NCBI GenBank assembly: GCA_040903745.1
Contig: JBBDUV010000006.1
Coordinates: 62,001 to 126,000, forward strand
Direction of reading: 5' to 3'
DNA: 64,000 nucleotides
Source: M55B112 sp040903745
GTDB taxonomy: Bacteria; Bacteroidota; Bacteroidia; Bacteroidales; GCA-2748055
Shown here: positions 42,336 to 50,642 of the stretch, piece after piece
Numbering within the stretch: the stretch's first letter is position 1
Layout of the letters: each line of letters starts with the position of its first letter
Position numbers and translations under genes: made by a program
Notes under the pieces: model-generated
Database searches by the model: none
What the model was told of the DNA's origin: nothing
What the model saw: the letters and a program-made list of their open reading frames with translations, nothing else

Positions 42336-43415
42336 ATGAAAAGCTGTTCGATAATAGTACAGGGCGAAGGCAAGGGCCATTTTTCACAGGCCCTAACCTG
42401 CTGTAGCATACTTGAAAAAAGGGATCTGCAGGTGAAACAAATCTACCTGGGCCGCAGCCTTTTCACACCCCTCCCCGCCTATTTTAAGTCATCCCTCCCC
42501 GCACCGGCACGCACCTTCCTGAGCCCGAACTTTATTCGCACACCCGACCGCAAGGGGATACAGATCCTTTACTCCCTGATACTGAACCTGCTACTCGCAC
42601 CCTTGTACCTGTTTGAAGCATGCAGGATCGGCATCATGATGCGACGTGACCGGAGCGATACTGTTGTCAATTTTTATGATCCTGTCGGCGCCCTGGCGGG
42701 TCGATGGTGGAAAAGGGGCGCAAAACGGCTGGTTATCTCGCACCATTTCTACCTCTCCCATCCCGACTTTATCCATCCCCACGGACTGGAGCGCGCCTAT
42801 TTCTGGTTGCAGCTAATGAACAGGATCATGATGCGGTCTGCTCACCGGGTGATCGCCTTGTCGTTCCGGAAAGGGGAGGATGCAGGCAGGATTACTGTGC
42901 TGCCGCCGCTGATCGATGAAAGGGTCAGGCAGGGGGAGTATGTGGCCGGTGAGCGGGACCTCTGCTATTTTCTCAATCCGGGTTTCGTGGAAGAGATGAT
43001 CGGCTACTACAAGAACCACCCCGATCTGCAGGCTGATATCTTTACGGACGAACAGCCGTCAGCAGCAATACCTGATAATGTCCAGGTGCATACCCCTTCC
43101 CGGAAGGTGTTCCTCTCGGCCATGCTGCGCTGCAGTAGAATTATCTGTACTGCCGGATTTGATACTATAGCCGAGGCATTTTACCTGGGTGTTCCCCTGT
43201 TCCTGATTCCGACTGTGAACCATTATGAGCAGTACTGCAATGCGCTCGACGCTGCCCGCACGGGCATGGCTTTTCAGTTGGAGGAGTTGCTGGATATGGA
43301 GGATTTTTCAAACCCGGATAAAGTGGAGTTTGTGCCTGCCGGTAACAGGAAATACAGGGAGTGGGCGGATTCATTGGAAGATAGTTTATTGGGTCTTCTG
43401 GAACGGGTAGCTTGA
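42336..43415 (+). CDS. MurG-like GT-B glycosyltransferase
   Basis: 359 residues. The N-terminus SIIVQGEGKGHFSQALTCCS has the glycine-rich GxGxGH loop of MurG/GT28-type enzymes. The C-terminal nucleotide-sugar site is ICTAGFDTIAEAFYLGVPLFLIP (in pieces, about 268-290), followed by NHYEQYCNALDAARTGMAF (about 293-311). It lacks the full set of MurG lipid II motifs and no mur cluster is near, so it likely glycosylates another lipid or secondary metabolite. High-GC codon use compared with genes upstream. Family firm, function unknown. Confidence 0.8.
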   Translation: MKSCSIIVQGEGKGHFSQALTCCSILEKRDLQVKQIYLGRSLFTPLPAYFKSSLPAPARTFLSPNFIRTPDRKGIQILYSLILNLLLAPLYLFEACRIGIMMRRDRSDTVVNFYDPVGALAGRWWKRGAKRLVISHHFYLSHPDFIHPHGLERAYFWLQLMNRIMMRSAHRVIALSFRKGEDAGRITVLPPLIDERVRQGEYVAGERDLCYFLNPGFVEEMIGYYKNHPDLQADIFTDEQPSAAIPDNVQVHTPSRKVFLSAMLRCSRIICTAGFDTIAEAFYLGVPLFLIPTVNHYEQYCNALDAARTGMAFQLEELLDMEDFSNPDKVEFVPAGNRKYREWADSLEDSLLGLLERVA

Positions 43416-43430
43416 AGCCTGTACCATAGA

Positions 43431-43530
43431 AGGTTGCGCTCTTCCGACAGATGGAGGATTGCTGCCGTTCAAAGTTGCGTTCACCCGGTAAGAATAAGAT
43501 TGTTGCCCGCCAGGTTGCGTTCATCCGGTA
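43431..43530. repeat. Three ~40-bp-spaced repeats (GTTGCGYTC core)
   Basis: AGGTTGCGCTCTTCCG (43431), AAGTTGCGTTCACCCGGTAAG (first 16 bases from 43472) and AGGTTGCGTTCATCCG (43512) recur at 40-41 base intervals downstream of the MurG-like gene. Too few and too degenerate for a CRISPR array. Confidence 0.55.
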
Positions 43531-43600
43531 AGCTGACGAAGATTAAAATGCTTCCGGTCGCACTATTTTATTATCTTGGGCGTTAGTATAGATGGTGTCT

Positions 43601-43640
43601 GTTCGCGAAATTTATGATCCAGCCACTGCGACTCTATTGA
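43601..43640. repeat. Truncated family A end, fragment A3
   Basis: GTTCGCGAAATTTATGATCC then AGCCACTGCGACTCTATTGA match the right end and tail of A2 (36195-36232) with few differences. The left half of the element is missing. Confidence 0.65.
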
Positions 43641-43724
43641 TAGAGTCTTGACTGTTCTTGCTTGAAATAATACGGCAAATAATGTGCTAAGGACCACAGA
43701 TTATATGTTTTTTTCTGATATTTG

Positions 43725-44765
43725 ATGAAGAAGATCCCGGTCATATGTCTACTCCTGCTGTTTACGGCCTCCATTGCGGCCCAGCGGGGAGGTGAGAGCG
43801 TGTACAGTTTTCTTCAGCTTACCAATGCTGCGCGTGTTTCGGCACTGGGCGGTGAGAATGTTTCACTCAGCGACGATGATATCAACCTGGTATTTCATAA
43901 TCCTGCACTGCTGAGCAGCCGGATGAACCAACACATGAATCTCAATTACGTGAACTATTTCGCGGGAGTGAATTACGGGTATGCCTCCTATGCGTTTGAG
44001 CAGCCGGGGATCGGAACTTTTGCCGGGGGGATCCATTATGTGGATTACGGAATTTTCGAAAGGATCGATGAATATGGGGTCCCGGAAGGACATTTCGGCG
44101 CTTCAGAATATGCGCTGAACCTGGTATACGCCCGCTCAATTATCGATTCATTGCTCACCGTGGGGGTGAATGTGAAGCCGCTATACGCAACCTATGAACA
44201 GTACAGCTCTTTCGGATTGGTTGCCGATGTTGGCCTGTTATACAATAACTATAGTTCCAACACTTCTGTCGGACTGGCCATTAAAAACGTTGGAATGCAG
44301 ATTGTCTCTTTCAGTGGGACGCGCGAACGGGTACCGTTTGAGATACAGGCCGGGTTGACGCAAGGGCTGGCCCATGCGCCCTTCAGGTTCAATATTCAGC
44401 TGCAGCACCTGGAAAGGTGGGATCTGACCTATGAGAAGACGGACGATAACAGTAGCTTTTTTGATGGAGAGCCTGAAGTGCAGAACAGGTTCGACCTGCT
44501 TGCTGATCAGCTCATGCGACATGTTGTTCTTGGAGTTGAACTGCTGCTCGGGGAGAATTTTCATTTCGATCTGGGGTACAATTATAAGCGGCGACAGGAG
44601 ATGAAAATGGAGAGTATGCCCGGCATGGTTGGGTTTTCATGGGGCTTTGGATTCAGGGTATCGAAGTTTCATGTGGCATACGGCCGTTCGGCCTATCACC
44701 TCGCCGGAGGAACAAGCCATTTTTCACTAACCACCGACCTCTCTGCCTTTTACAGGGCAAAATAG
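43725..44765 (+). CDS. porQ: Type IX secretion system protein PorQ
   Basis: 346-residue outer-membrane beta-barrel protein of the Bacteroidetes T9SS, involved in attaching secreted proteins to the cell surface. Signal peptide MKKIPVICLLLLFTASIAAQ. VYSFLQLTNAARVSALGGEN (about 26-45), DDDINLVFHNPALLS (about 50) and the strand pattern to the C-terminus (FGFRVSKFHVAYGRSAYHLAGG, in pieces) match PorQ. The ATG at 43725 is preceded by an in-frame TTG. Next to cmk, a frequent arrangement. No T9SS cargo is in the window. Confidence 0.9.
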   Translation: MKKIPVICLLLLFTASIAAQRGGESVYSFLQLTNAARVSALGGENVSLSDDDINLVFHNPALLSSRMNQHMNLNYVNYFAGVNYGYASYAFEQPGIGTFAGGIHYVDYGIFERIDEYGVPEGHFGASEYALNLVYARSIIDSLLTVGVNVKPLYATYEQYSSFGLVADVGLLYNNYSSNTSVGLAIKNVGMQIVSFSGTRERVPFEIQAGLTQGLAHAPFRFNIQLQHLERWDLTYEKTDDNSSFFDGEPEVQNRFDLLADQLMRHVVLGVELLLGENFHFDLGYNYKRRQEMKMESMPGMVGFSWGFGFRVSKFHVAYGRSAYHLAGGTSHFSLTTDLSAFYRAK

Positions 44766-45068
44766 CTTCCGCCCATGATGTCATAGATGCTTTGTATCGT
44801 ACTGTTCACTGCTATGCGTGGGATACAATTGTTACTCACTTGGGTTATGAGCTCCAGATGCCAGGCGCACCAGGCTCTTCAGTAAACCTTATGCCCCCTC
44901 CAATTTAATAAGAAGCTGGTTTTGACCCCGAAAATTGTGATCAGTCAACTTAAAATGGACTCGATATAGTCGTGCAGATGGTAAATGTCAGGGCACAATA
45001 GGTTAATTTGCCTCTATGGCTTACTCTGTTTTTGAAAGCTCCCGAAAAGAGTATCTTTGTATTTTCTT
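44766..45068. other. 303-bp gene-free interval between porQ and cmk
   Basis: No gene or repeat is recognised between the porQ stop and the cmk promoter. The three-frame translation shows no family resemblance. Confidence 0.5.
45031..45059 (+). promoter_or_regulatory. cmk promoter (TTTG / TATCTTTG)
   Basis: TATCTTTG (45052-45059) is a perfect -7 box. TTTG at 45031-45034 is 17 bases upstream, slightly closer than usual. The transcript would start near 45066, just before a 21-codon frame and 58 bases before cmk. Confidence 0.6.
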
Positions 45069-45134
45069 ATGATAAGCAACAAAATATTTCGGGTCTTCTT
45101 ACTGTTACTAATTGGAACTGTATATGGTGAATAA
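45069..45134 (+). CDS. Possible 21-residue leader peptide overlapping the cmk start
   Basis: ATG at 45069 opens a 21-codon frame, MISNKIFRVFLLLLIGTVYG plus E, ending TAA at 45132-45134. It has the look of a signal peptide (basic start, Leu-rich core, small residues). Its end overlaps the first 11 bases of cmk in another frame. It lies right after the predicted transcription start. It could be a leader peptide, a remnant of an exported-protein gene, or chance. Not a recognised family. Confidence 0.3.
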   Translation: MISNKIFRVFLLLLIGTVYGE

Positions 45135-45828
45135 TAAGGGAGGATTGATCATCGCGATCGACGGACACTCGTCGACCGGCAAGAGTACCTTTGCCAAGCT
45201 TATAGCAAAGAGGCTCAATTATATTTATGTCGATTCGGGGGCGATGTACCGGGCCGTCACACTTCACTGTATGGAGAAGGGGTTGTTTGATGGCGGTGAT
45301 GATCCTGCTGTGGCGCTCGTTGTGGCGGAGCTGCCTCATATCTTTGTCTCCTTCAGGCGAAACCCCGAAACGGGCGTGAATGAGACCTGTCTGAACGACA
45401 GGGTAGTAGAGAAGGAGATCCGCACGATGGCCGTCTCGGACCATGTGAGCTATATCAGTACGATCGCTGAGGTGCGGAAGAAGATGGTGGCCCTGCAAAG
45501 GGAGATAGGCACCGAGGGAGGTGTAGTGATGGATGGTCGCGATATTGGTACCGTGGTGTATCCTCATGCGGATATTAAGATATTTATGACCGCCGGAGTG
45601 GAGGTGCGGGCTGAACGCAGAAGGAAGGAGCTGGAGGAGAAGGGGATTGAAGAGGATTTTGAAAAGGTGAAAAAGAATATCGCCGATCGTGACAGGATCG
45701 ATTCGGGCCGGGAGACAAGTCCGCTGAAGCAGGCCGATGATGCTGTGATACTGGACAACAGTGAGATGACCATCCCGGAGCAGATGGATTGGTTTATTGA
45801 AAGATTCGGAAAGGTTTTACAAAGTTGA
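45124..45828 (+). CDS. cmk: Cytidylate kinase
   Basis: Phosphorylates CMP and dCMP. 234 residues from ATG 45124 (an upstream TTG would add four). P-loop IAIDGHSSTGKSTFAKLIA (about 10-28), DSGAMYRAVTLH (about 37), MDGRDIGTVVYPHADIKIFM (about 140-159) and the lid Arg-rich RRRKEL... DRDRIDSGRETSPL (about 167-200) match the CMK family. The middle segment is of the usual length. It lies downstream of porQ and upstream of ispH. Confidence 0.96.
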   Translation: MVNNKGGLIIAIDGHSSTGKSTFAKLIAKRLNYIYVDSGAMYRAVTLHCMEKGLFDGGDDPAVALVVAELPHIFVSFRRNPETGVNETCLNDRVVEKEIRTMAVSDHVSYISTIAEVRKKMVALQREIGTEGGVVMDGRDIGTVVYPHADIKIFMTAGVEVRAERRRKELEEKGIEEDFEKVKKNIADRDRIDSGRETSPLKQADDAVILDNSEMTIPEQMDWFIERFGKVLQS

Positions 45829-45860
45829 TGCTTCAGCTGGCTTTTAAAGGACCACTGTTG

Positions 45861-46020
45861 CAAATGTGCAGTAGGTAAATTTATCCGGAAGTGGAATTTT
45901 GAGAGTTGCATGGAACTTTTGAATAACAGTGAAGGTTATTGCTGCATGCAGTGAGTAGATTTATCCGGAATTGGAATATCGTTAGTTACGGGAAATTGCT
46001 GAATGACAGTGAAGGTTATT
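45861..46020. repeat. Tandem duplication of an 80-bp unit upstream of ispH
   Basis: Units 45861-45940 and 45941-46020 align along their length. Shared blocks are ATTTATCCGGAA, TGGAAT, and near the ends GACAGTGAAGGTTATT (second) versus AACAGTGAAGGTTATT (first). About three quarters of positions agree. It fills the cmk-ispH gap. No function is evident. Confidence 0.7.
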
Positions 46021-46045
46021 AGGTTAAGATGAGGCAAAATCAATT

Positions 46046-46960
46046 ATGGAAAAAAGGGCTGAAATCGACAATCCGGACAATAGCAGAAAGCTGATTGAAA
46101 TAGATCCCTCCGCAGGTTTCTGCTTTGGTGTGGAGAAGGCGATCTCCACAGCAGAGGAGATGCTGAGCCGTGGCGAAGTTGTGTTCGGATTGGGTGCAAT
46201 GGTTCACAATGAGGAGGAGACCGGCCGGTTGAATCAGCAGGGGCTAAAGACCATTTCGACCGATGATTTTGCAGGCATCGCACCCGCCCGGGTTATCTTT
46301 CGTGCGCATGGCGAACCGCCTTCAACCTATAAAAAGGCGAAGGAAAATGGTATCGAAATCATCGACGCCACCTGTCCGATCGTTACCAGCCTTCAGAAGA
46401 AGATAAGGAAGCGGTTTCGCGCGCTTGACAAAGAGACGGAGCAGATCGTGATTTTCGGAAAGGAGGAGCACCCGGAAACGGTCGGACTGATGGGACAGAC
46501 CAATGGGGAGGCGGTGTTGGTTACTGATCCTGAAGAGACTGCACAGGTGGACACTGCGAAGAAGATCTATCTCTATTCGCAGACCACTATGGATCCGGAT
46601 CAGTTCATAAAGCTGGAGGAGCGGCTCAGGGAGATTGCTGGTGTTTCGGAGTGCACCGGGATGGTGGCGAACTGCTCCATCTGCAACCAGATGAAACGGC
46701 GGAAGCCTGATCTGAAAAAATTTGCACTGAAGCATGACCTGATGATCTTCGTGAGCGGGAGCGCATCCTCCAATGGCAAGATGCTTTTTGGATATTGCAA
46801 AAAGCAGAATAGCAACTCGCACTGGATCCATTCCGTGGAGGAGATCGACCCAGCCTGGGTGCAGACAGAAGGAAGCATAGGTATCAGCGGTGCAACCTCA
46901 ACTCCGCTGTGGCAGTTGGAGCAGGTGAAGGCGCACCTTGAATCTTTAATAATTGATTAA
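46046..46960 (+). CDS. ispH: 4-hydroxy-3-methylbut-2-enyl diphosphate reductase
   Basis: Last step of the MEP isoprenoid pathway; a [4Fe-4S] enzyme. 304 residues. The three cluster cysteines are seen in AGFCFGVEKAI (about 23), IDATCPIVTSL (about 109) and CSICNQMKRR (about 210). HNEEETGRL (about 56) and the substrate loop GISGATSTPLWQLEQV (about 278-293) are also present. Preceded by the 80-bp tandem repeat. pfkA follows after 84 bp. Confidence 0.96.
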   Translation: MEKRAEIDNPDNSRKLIEIDPSAGFCFGVEKAISTAEEMLSRGEVVFGLGAMVHNEEETGRLNQQGLKTISTDDFAGIAPARVIFRAHGEPPSTYKKAKENGIEIIDATCPIVTSLQKKIRKRFRALDKETEQIVIFGKEEHPETVGLMGQTNGEAVLVTDPEETAQVDTAKKIYLYSQTTMDPDQFIKLEERLREIAGVSECTGMVANCSICNQMKRRKPDLKKFALKHDLMIFVSGSASSNGKMLFGYCKKQNSNSHWIHSVEEIDPAWVQTEGSIGISGATSTPLWQLEQVKAHLESLIID

Positions 46961-46992
46961 CAGTTTTTTTACCGATCAACAGATATATTGCT

Positions 46993-47000
46993 TAATTTTG
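46993..47000 (+). promoter_or_regulatory. -7 box (TAATTTTG) for pfkA
   Basis: Fits TAnnTTTG, 45 bases before the pfkA ATG. No TTTG at -33. Confidence 0.45.
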
Positions 47001-47044
47001 TGCGCGTTTTAGCAAGCGTGCTTTAGCAACCAATAATAGAAAAC

Positions 47045-48028
47045 ATGGCAAAAATTAAAAAAATAGCTGTTTTGACCTCCGGAGGGGATGCCCCCGGGAT
47101 GAACGCAGCCATCAGGGGGGTAACCCGTACAGCAATCTTCAACGGTATGGAGGTCATTGGAATACGTCACGGATACCAGGGAATGATATTCAAACACTTC
47201 GTTAGTCTGAAGGCGTATAGTGTCAGCGATATACTGGCCAGGGGCGGTACGATACTGAAAACGGCCCGGTGCCAGGAGTTTATGACCGTGGAGGGAAGAA
47301 AGCAGGCGTATGATAATCTGAAATCGGAGGGGATCGATGCAGTGGTGGTGATCGGTGGAGACGGATCGCTGACCGGTGCCAGGGTGTTCTGTGATGAGTT
47401 TTTTGATATTCCTTTTATTGGAATTCCGGGAACAATCGATAATGACATCTACGGCACCGATTACACCATCGGATATGATACTGCACAGAACACCGTTGTT
47501 GAGGCGGTGGACAAGATTCGCGATACAGCGAGCAGTCACAATAGGCTCTTCTTCATTGAGGTGATGGGCCGGGATGCCGGATTTATTGCACTAAAAACGG
47601 GTATTGCCTGCGGTGCAGAGGCAATTTTGATCCCTGAAGTGGAGGGACAAGTTGAGGGGCTGAAGGATTATCTTGAGAAGGGGTACAAGAGAAAGAAATC
47701 GAGCAATATCATCATAGTTGCTGAAGGAGAAAAATCGGGGGGTGCGTTCGCCATTGCCGAGCAGGTGAAGGACGCGTTCCAGGAGTATAGCGTTCGGGTA
47801 TCGATCCTCGGGCATATCCAGCGGGGCGGTACGCCTTCAGCCTACGACAGGGTTTCGGCAAGCACGCTCGGGTATGAAGCGGTGCAGGCGCTGCTCGACG
47901 ACCAGAAGAGTGTGATGGTGGGGTTCCACAACGGGGAGGTCGACCTGGTGCCTTTCCGGAAGGTGATCAAGCTGAAGAAAAAGGTGGACCCGTCGCAACT
48001 CGAGATGGCCGATGTGTTGTCGACCTGA
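47045..48028 (+). CDS. pfkA: ATP-dependent 6-phosphofructokinase
   Basis: Commits fructose-6-phosphate to glycolysis. 327 residues. ATP site TSGGDAPGMNAAIRGVTR (about 11-28) and GGDGSLTGA (about 102; Gly after GGD indicates ATP rather than PPi as donor). Catalytic PGTIDNDI (about 126), substrate residues MGRDAGFIAL (about 171) and GHIQRGGTPSAYDRV (about 252) are complete. It links the glycogen-derived hexose phosphates to glycolysis. Confidence 0.97.
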   Translation: MAKIKKIAVLTSGGDAPGMNAAIRGVTRTAIFNGMEVIGIRHGYQGMIFKHFVSLKAYSVSDILARGGTILKTARCQEFMTVEGRKQAYDNLKSEGIDAVVVIGGDGSLTGARVFCDEFFDIPFIGIPGTIDNDIYGTDYTIGYDTAQNTVVEAVDKIRDTASSHNRLFFIEVMGRDAGFIALKTGIACGAEAILIPEVEGQVEGLKDYLEKGYKRKKSSNIIIVAEGEKSGGAFAIAEQVKDAFQEYSVRVSILGHIQRGGTPSAYDRVSASTLGYEAVQALLDDQKSVMVGFHNGEVDLVPFRKVIKLKKKVDPSQLEMADVLST

Positions 48029-48107
48029 TGAGAGGCCACCAGCCACCTGAAGTCTGAGATTTAATTTGTATCATATTAAATTACAAGACTTTAAATTATC
48101 TATACCT

Positions 48108-50591
48108 GTGAAAAAAAAGTCGCTGTTTGCCGAAGTTATTCTTCCCCTGGCCCTGAAGGGAACCTTTACCTACCTGGTACCTGAAGGGGATCACTTAAAG
48201 GCACTGCCTGGAATGCGGGTGATGGTGCAGTTTGGTCAGACGAAACTCTATTCAGGTATTATCAGCGAGGTGCATCAGCAGGTTCCGGAACATTTTACAC
48301 CAAAACCGATTTTATCGTTTCCAGACGATCAGCCACTGGTAACAGCCATTCAGCTTCAGTTCTGGAGCTGGCTATCGGCCTATTACATGTGCACCATTGG
48401 AGAGGTGATGCATGCCGCGTTGCCCGGCGGATTGAAGTTATCCAGTGAGACGGTGTTACAGATGAATCACACTTACCAGCAGCAGGGCAGACTGAATGAG
48501 CAGGAGATGCTCGTGATGGAGTTCATCGGCGATGGGTCGCGGGTGAGGCTGGAGGAGATCAGGAAGAGCCATTTTGGCAATGACGGACTGCGGATCGTGA
48601 AATCACTGGTCGAGAAGGGTGCCCTCCAGACCGATCAGCACTTGAAGCAGGTATATAGACCAAAAAAAATCGCCTGCATCGGAATTACGCCATCCTTTGA
48701 AAGTGAGACAGCCTTCGCTGCACTGCTCGACGAACTATCGCGCGCACCTGCACAGGTGAAGGCACTGGAGGAGTATGCGCGGTTATCCGGTTGCTTCGAA
48801 GAGGGTGCAGATGTAAGGGAGGTGGAGCGACGGGAGCTCACAGATGCCGGGGTGGCCGGTCATGCAGTGAGTGGACTGATTAAAAAGAAGGTTTTCAGAT
48901 CATACGAGATCATCATCTCCAGGATCCACCATACGTCGGAGCAGGAGCAATTGCATCCTGCACTACCACTTGCCGATTTTCAGGAGGAGGCCCTGGCAGA
49001 GGTAAGGAGGCAATTCGAAAAATTCCCGGCGGTGCTGTTACATGGCATCACTTCGAGCGGGAAGACAGAAATATACATTCATTTGATACAGGAGCAGATC
49101 AAGAAGGGTCGGCAGGTGCTCTACCTGCTGCCGGAGATTGCCCTTACCACACAAATCATCAGTCGCCTGAAGCGGGTCTTTGGCGACAGGATCGGGATCT
49201 ACCACAGCCGTTACTCCGACAGCGAGCGGGTCGAGGTGTACCGCAATTTGGCCGGACTAACGGAGCAGGAGCCGTATGCTGTGATCCTGGGGGTCCGCTC
49301 GGCGGTTTTCCTTCCTTTCAATAACCTCGGACTGGTGATCGTTGATGAGGAGCACGAAAACACCTATAAGCAGTTTGATCCGGCTCCGCGCTACCATGCC
49401 AGGGATTCCGCCACGGTACTGGGGCTCTTTACCGGGGCCAGGGTGCTGATGGGCTCGGCAACGCCCTCTTTTGAGTCGCTGCACAATGCTTCTTTGGGCA
49501 AGTACGGACTGGTGGAGCTGAACAGACGCTATGGGGATGTGGCGCTCCCGGAGATAATCATTGCCGATGTTTCCAGGGCGAGAAAGCGGAAGCAGATGAA
49601 GGCGCACTTTACGCCCGAGCTGATCGCGGCGATGCAGGAGGCGTTCAGCCATGGAAAGCAGGTGATCCTTTTCCAAAACCGGCGGGGGTACTCCAACTAC
49701 CTGCATTGCAATGACTGCGGATCGATCCTGAAATGCAAGAGTTGTGATGTGAGCCTTACCTACCATAAATTCAGTAACGAGATGATCTGTCATTATTGCG
49801 GATTTAAAATGGCGGTTCCACAGCAGTGTTCGGACTGCGGGAAGAGGGCCTTGTCGATGCGCGGATTCGGGACGGAGAAGATTGAGGATGACATTGTGGG
49901 GTTGTTTCCGGAGGTGCGTGTGGGCAGGCTCGATCTTGACAAAACGAAGAGTCGCAAGGCTTTTGAGAGGCTGATCGCCGATTTTGAAACGGGCAGGACG
50001 CAGGTGCTGGTGGGGACGCAGATGGTGACCAAAGGGCTGGATTTTGAGAATGTGAGTTTGGTGGGGATCATTGATGCCGATTCGATGCTCAATTTTCCCG
50101 ATTTCAGGGCATTTGAGAGGAGTTTTCAGCTGATGGTGCAGGTAAGTGGTCGCGCAGGAAGGCGACAGGTCCGGGGAAAGGTGGTGATCCAGACCATGGA
50201 TCCCGGTCACCCTGTGATCCGGAGGGTGCTGGGCAATGATTTCACCGGTTTTTTTGAACAACAGATGAGCGAACGGAAAATGTTCCGCTATCCGCCCTAT
50301 GTGCGGCTGATCAGGATCACACTGCGGCATGAGATTCCTTCTATTCTTGACGGTGGGGCTGTATTTCTTGCCAATGAAATGCGGGAGATCTTCGGGGGTC
50401 GTGTGCTGGGTCCGCAGCAGCCGATGGTGGGGCGGACGCACGGAAAATACATCAAGCAGATCCTGTTGAAAGTTGAAAAGGAGGCCTCTGTGGAAAAGGC
50501 GAAGCGACTGGTCGGGGAGTTGCTCGATATATTTTCGGAAAACACGGTTTACAAGCAGATCCGAAGGAACGTCGATGTCGATCCGCAGTAG
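48108..50591 (+). CDS. priA: Primosomal replication-restart helicase PriA
   Basis: 827 residues from GTG 48108 (VKKKSLFAEVILPL...), chosen because PriA begins with this strand and no ATG occurs before residue 35; the frame extends to TTG 48066. N-terminal DNA-binding domain (about 1-115), Walker A LLHGITSSGKTEIYIHL (about 310), IVDEEHENTYKQ (about 415), then eight zinc-binding cysteines between about 540 and 590 (CNDCGSILKCKSCD..., CHYCG, CSDCG). The C-terminal helicase lobe has GTQMVTKGLDFENV (about 640). Complete. Confidence 0.96.
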   Translation: MKKKSLFAEVILPLALKGTFTYLVPEGDHLKALPGMRVMVQFGQTKLYSGIISEVHQQVPEHFTPKPILSFPDDQPLVTAIQLQFWSWLSAYYMCTIGEVMHAALPGGLKLSSETVLQMNHTYQQQGRLNEQEMLVMEFIGDGSRVRLEEIRKSHFGNDGLRIVKSLVEKGALQTDQHLKQVYRPKKIACIGITPSFESETAFAALLDELSRAPAQVKALEEYARLSGCFEEGADVREVERRELTDAGVAGHAVSGLIKKKVFRSYEIIISRIHHTSEQEQLHPALPLADFQEEALAEVRRQFEKFPAVLLHGITSSGKTEIYIHLIQEQIKKGRQVLYLLPEIALTTQIISRLKRVFGDRIGIYHSRYSDSERVEVYRNLAGLTEQEPYAVILGVRSAVFLPFNNLGLVIVDEEHENTYKQFDPAPRYHARDSATVLGLFTGARVLMGSATPSFESLHNASLGKYGLVELNRRYGDVALPEIIIADVSRARKRKQMKAHFTPELIAAMQEAFSHGKQVILFQNRRGYSNYLHCNDCGSILKCKSCDVSLTYHKFSNEMICHYCGFKMAVPQQCSDCGKRALSMRGFGTEKIEDDIVGLFPEVRVGRLDLDKTKSRKAFERLIADFETGRTQVLVGTQMVTKGLDFENVSLVGIIDADSMLNFPDFRAFERSFQLMVQVSGRAGRRQVRGKVVIQTMDPGHPVIRRVLGNDFTGFFEQQMSERKMFRYPPYVRLIRITLRHEIPSILDGGAVFLANEMREIFGGRVLGPQQPMVGRTHGKYIKQILLKVEKEASVEKAKRLVGELLDIFSENTVYKQIRRNVDVDPQ

Positions 50592-50609
50592 AGAGTGTGA
50601 TTAAAATTT

Positions 50610-50617
50610 TATCTTTG
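50610..50617 (+). promoter_or_regulatory. -7 box (TATCTTTG) for the heptose kinase gene
   Basis: Perfect TAnnTTTG match 25 bases before the ATG at 50643. No clear -33. Confidence 0.5.
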
Positions 50618-50642
50618 CCAAAACTTTTTCAATTACGACCGC

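Larger units (their letters stand above)
43416..43724. other. 309-bp gene-free interval with short tandem and dispersed repeats
   Basis: Contains three copies of an AGGTTGCGTTCAYCCG-like motif at about 40-bp spacing (43431, 43472, 43512) and a truncated family A end (43601-43640). No gene is seen. The last 60 bases before porQ are AT-rich. Confidence 0.6.

Noticed and set aside
42336..43415. Calling the MurG-like protein murG itself
   Set aside because: No peptidoglycan gene cluster is nearby, and only the general GT-B loops are shared.
43431..43530. CRISPR-like repeats
   Set aside because: Only three short imperfect units, no uniform spacers, and no cas genes in the window.
44766..45068. 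Gene remnant between porQ and cmk
   Set aside because: Short frames there show no resemblance to any family I know, and no ribosome site supports them.
49257..50441. 394-codon open frame antisense to priA
   Set aside because: It mirrors the GC-rich priA coding strand, is rich in His, Pro, Leu and Arg without any domain, and has no promoter. priA motifs are intact on the other strand.
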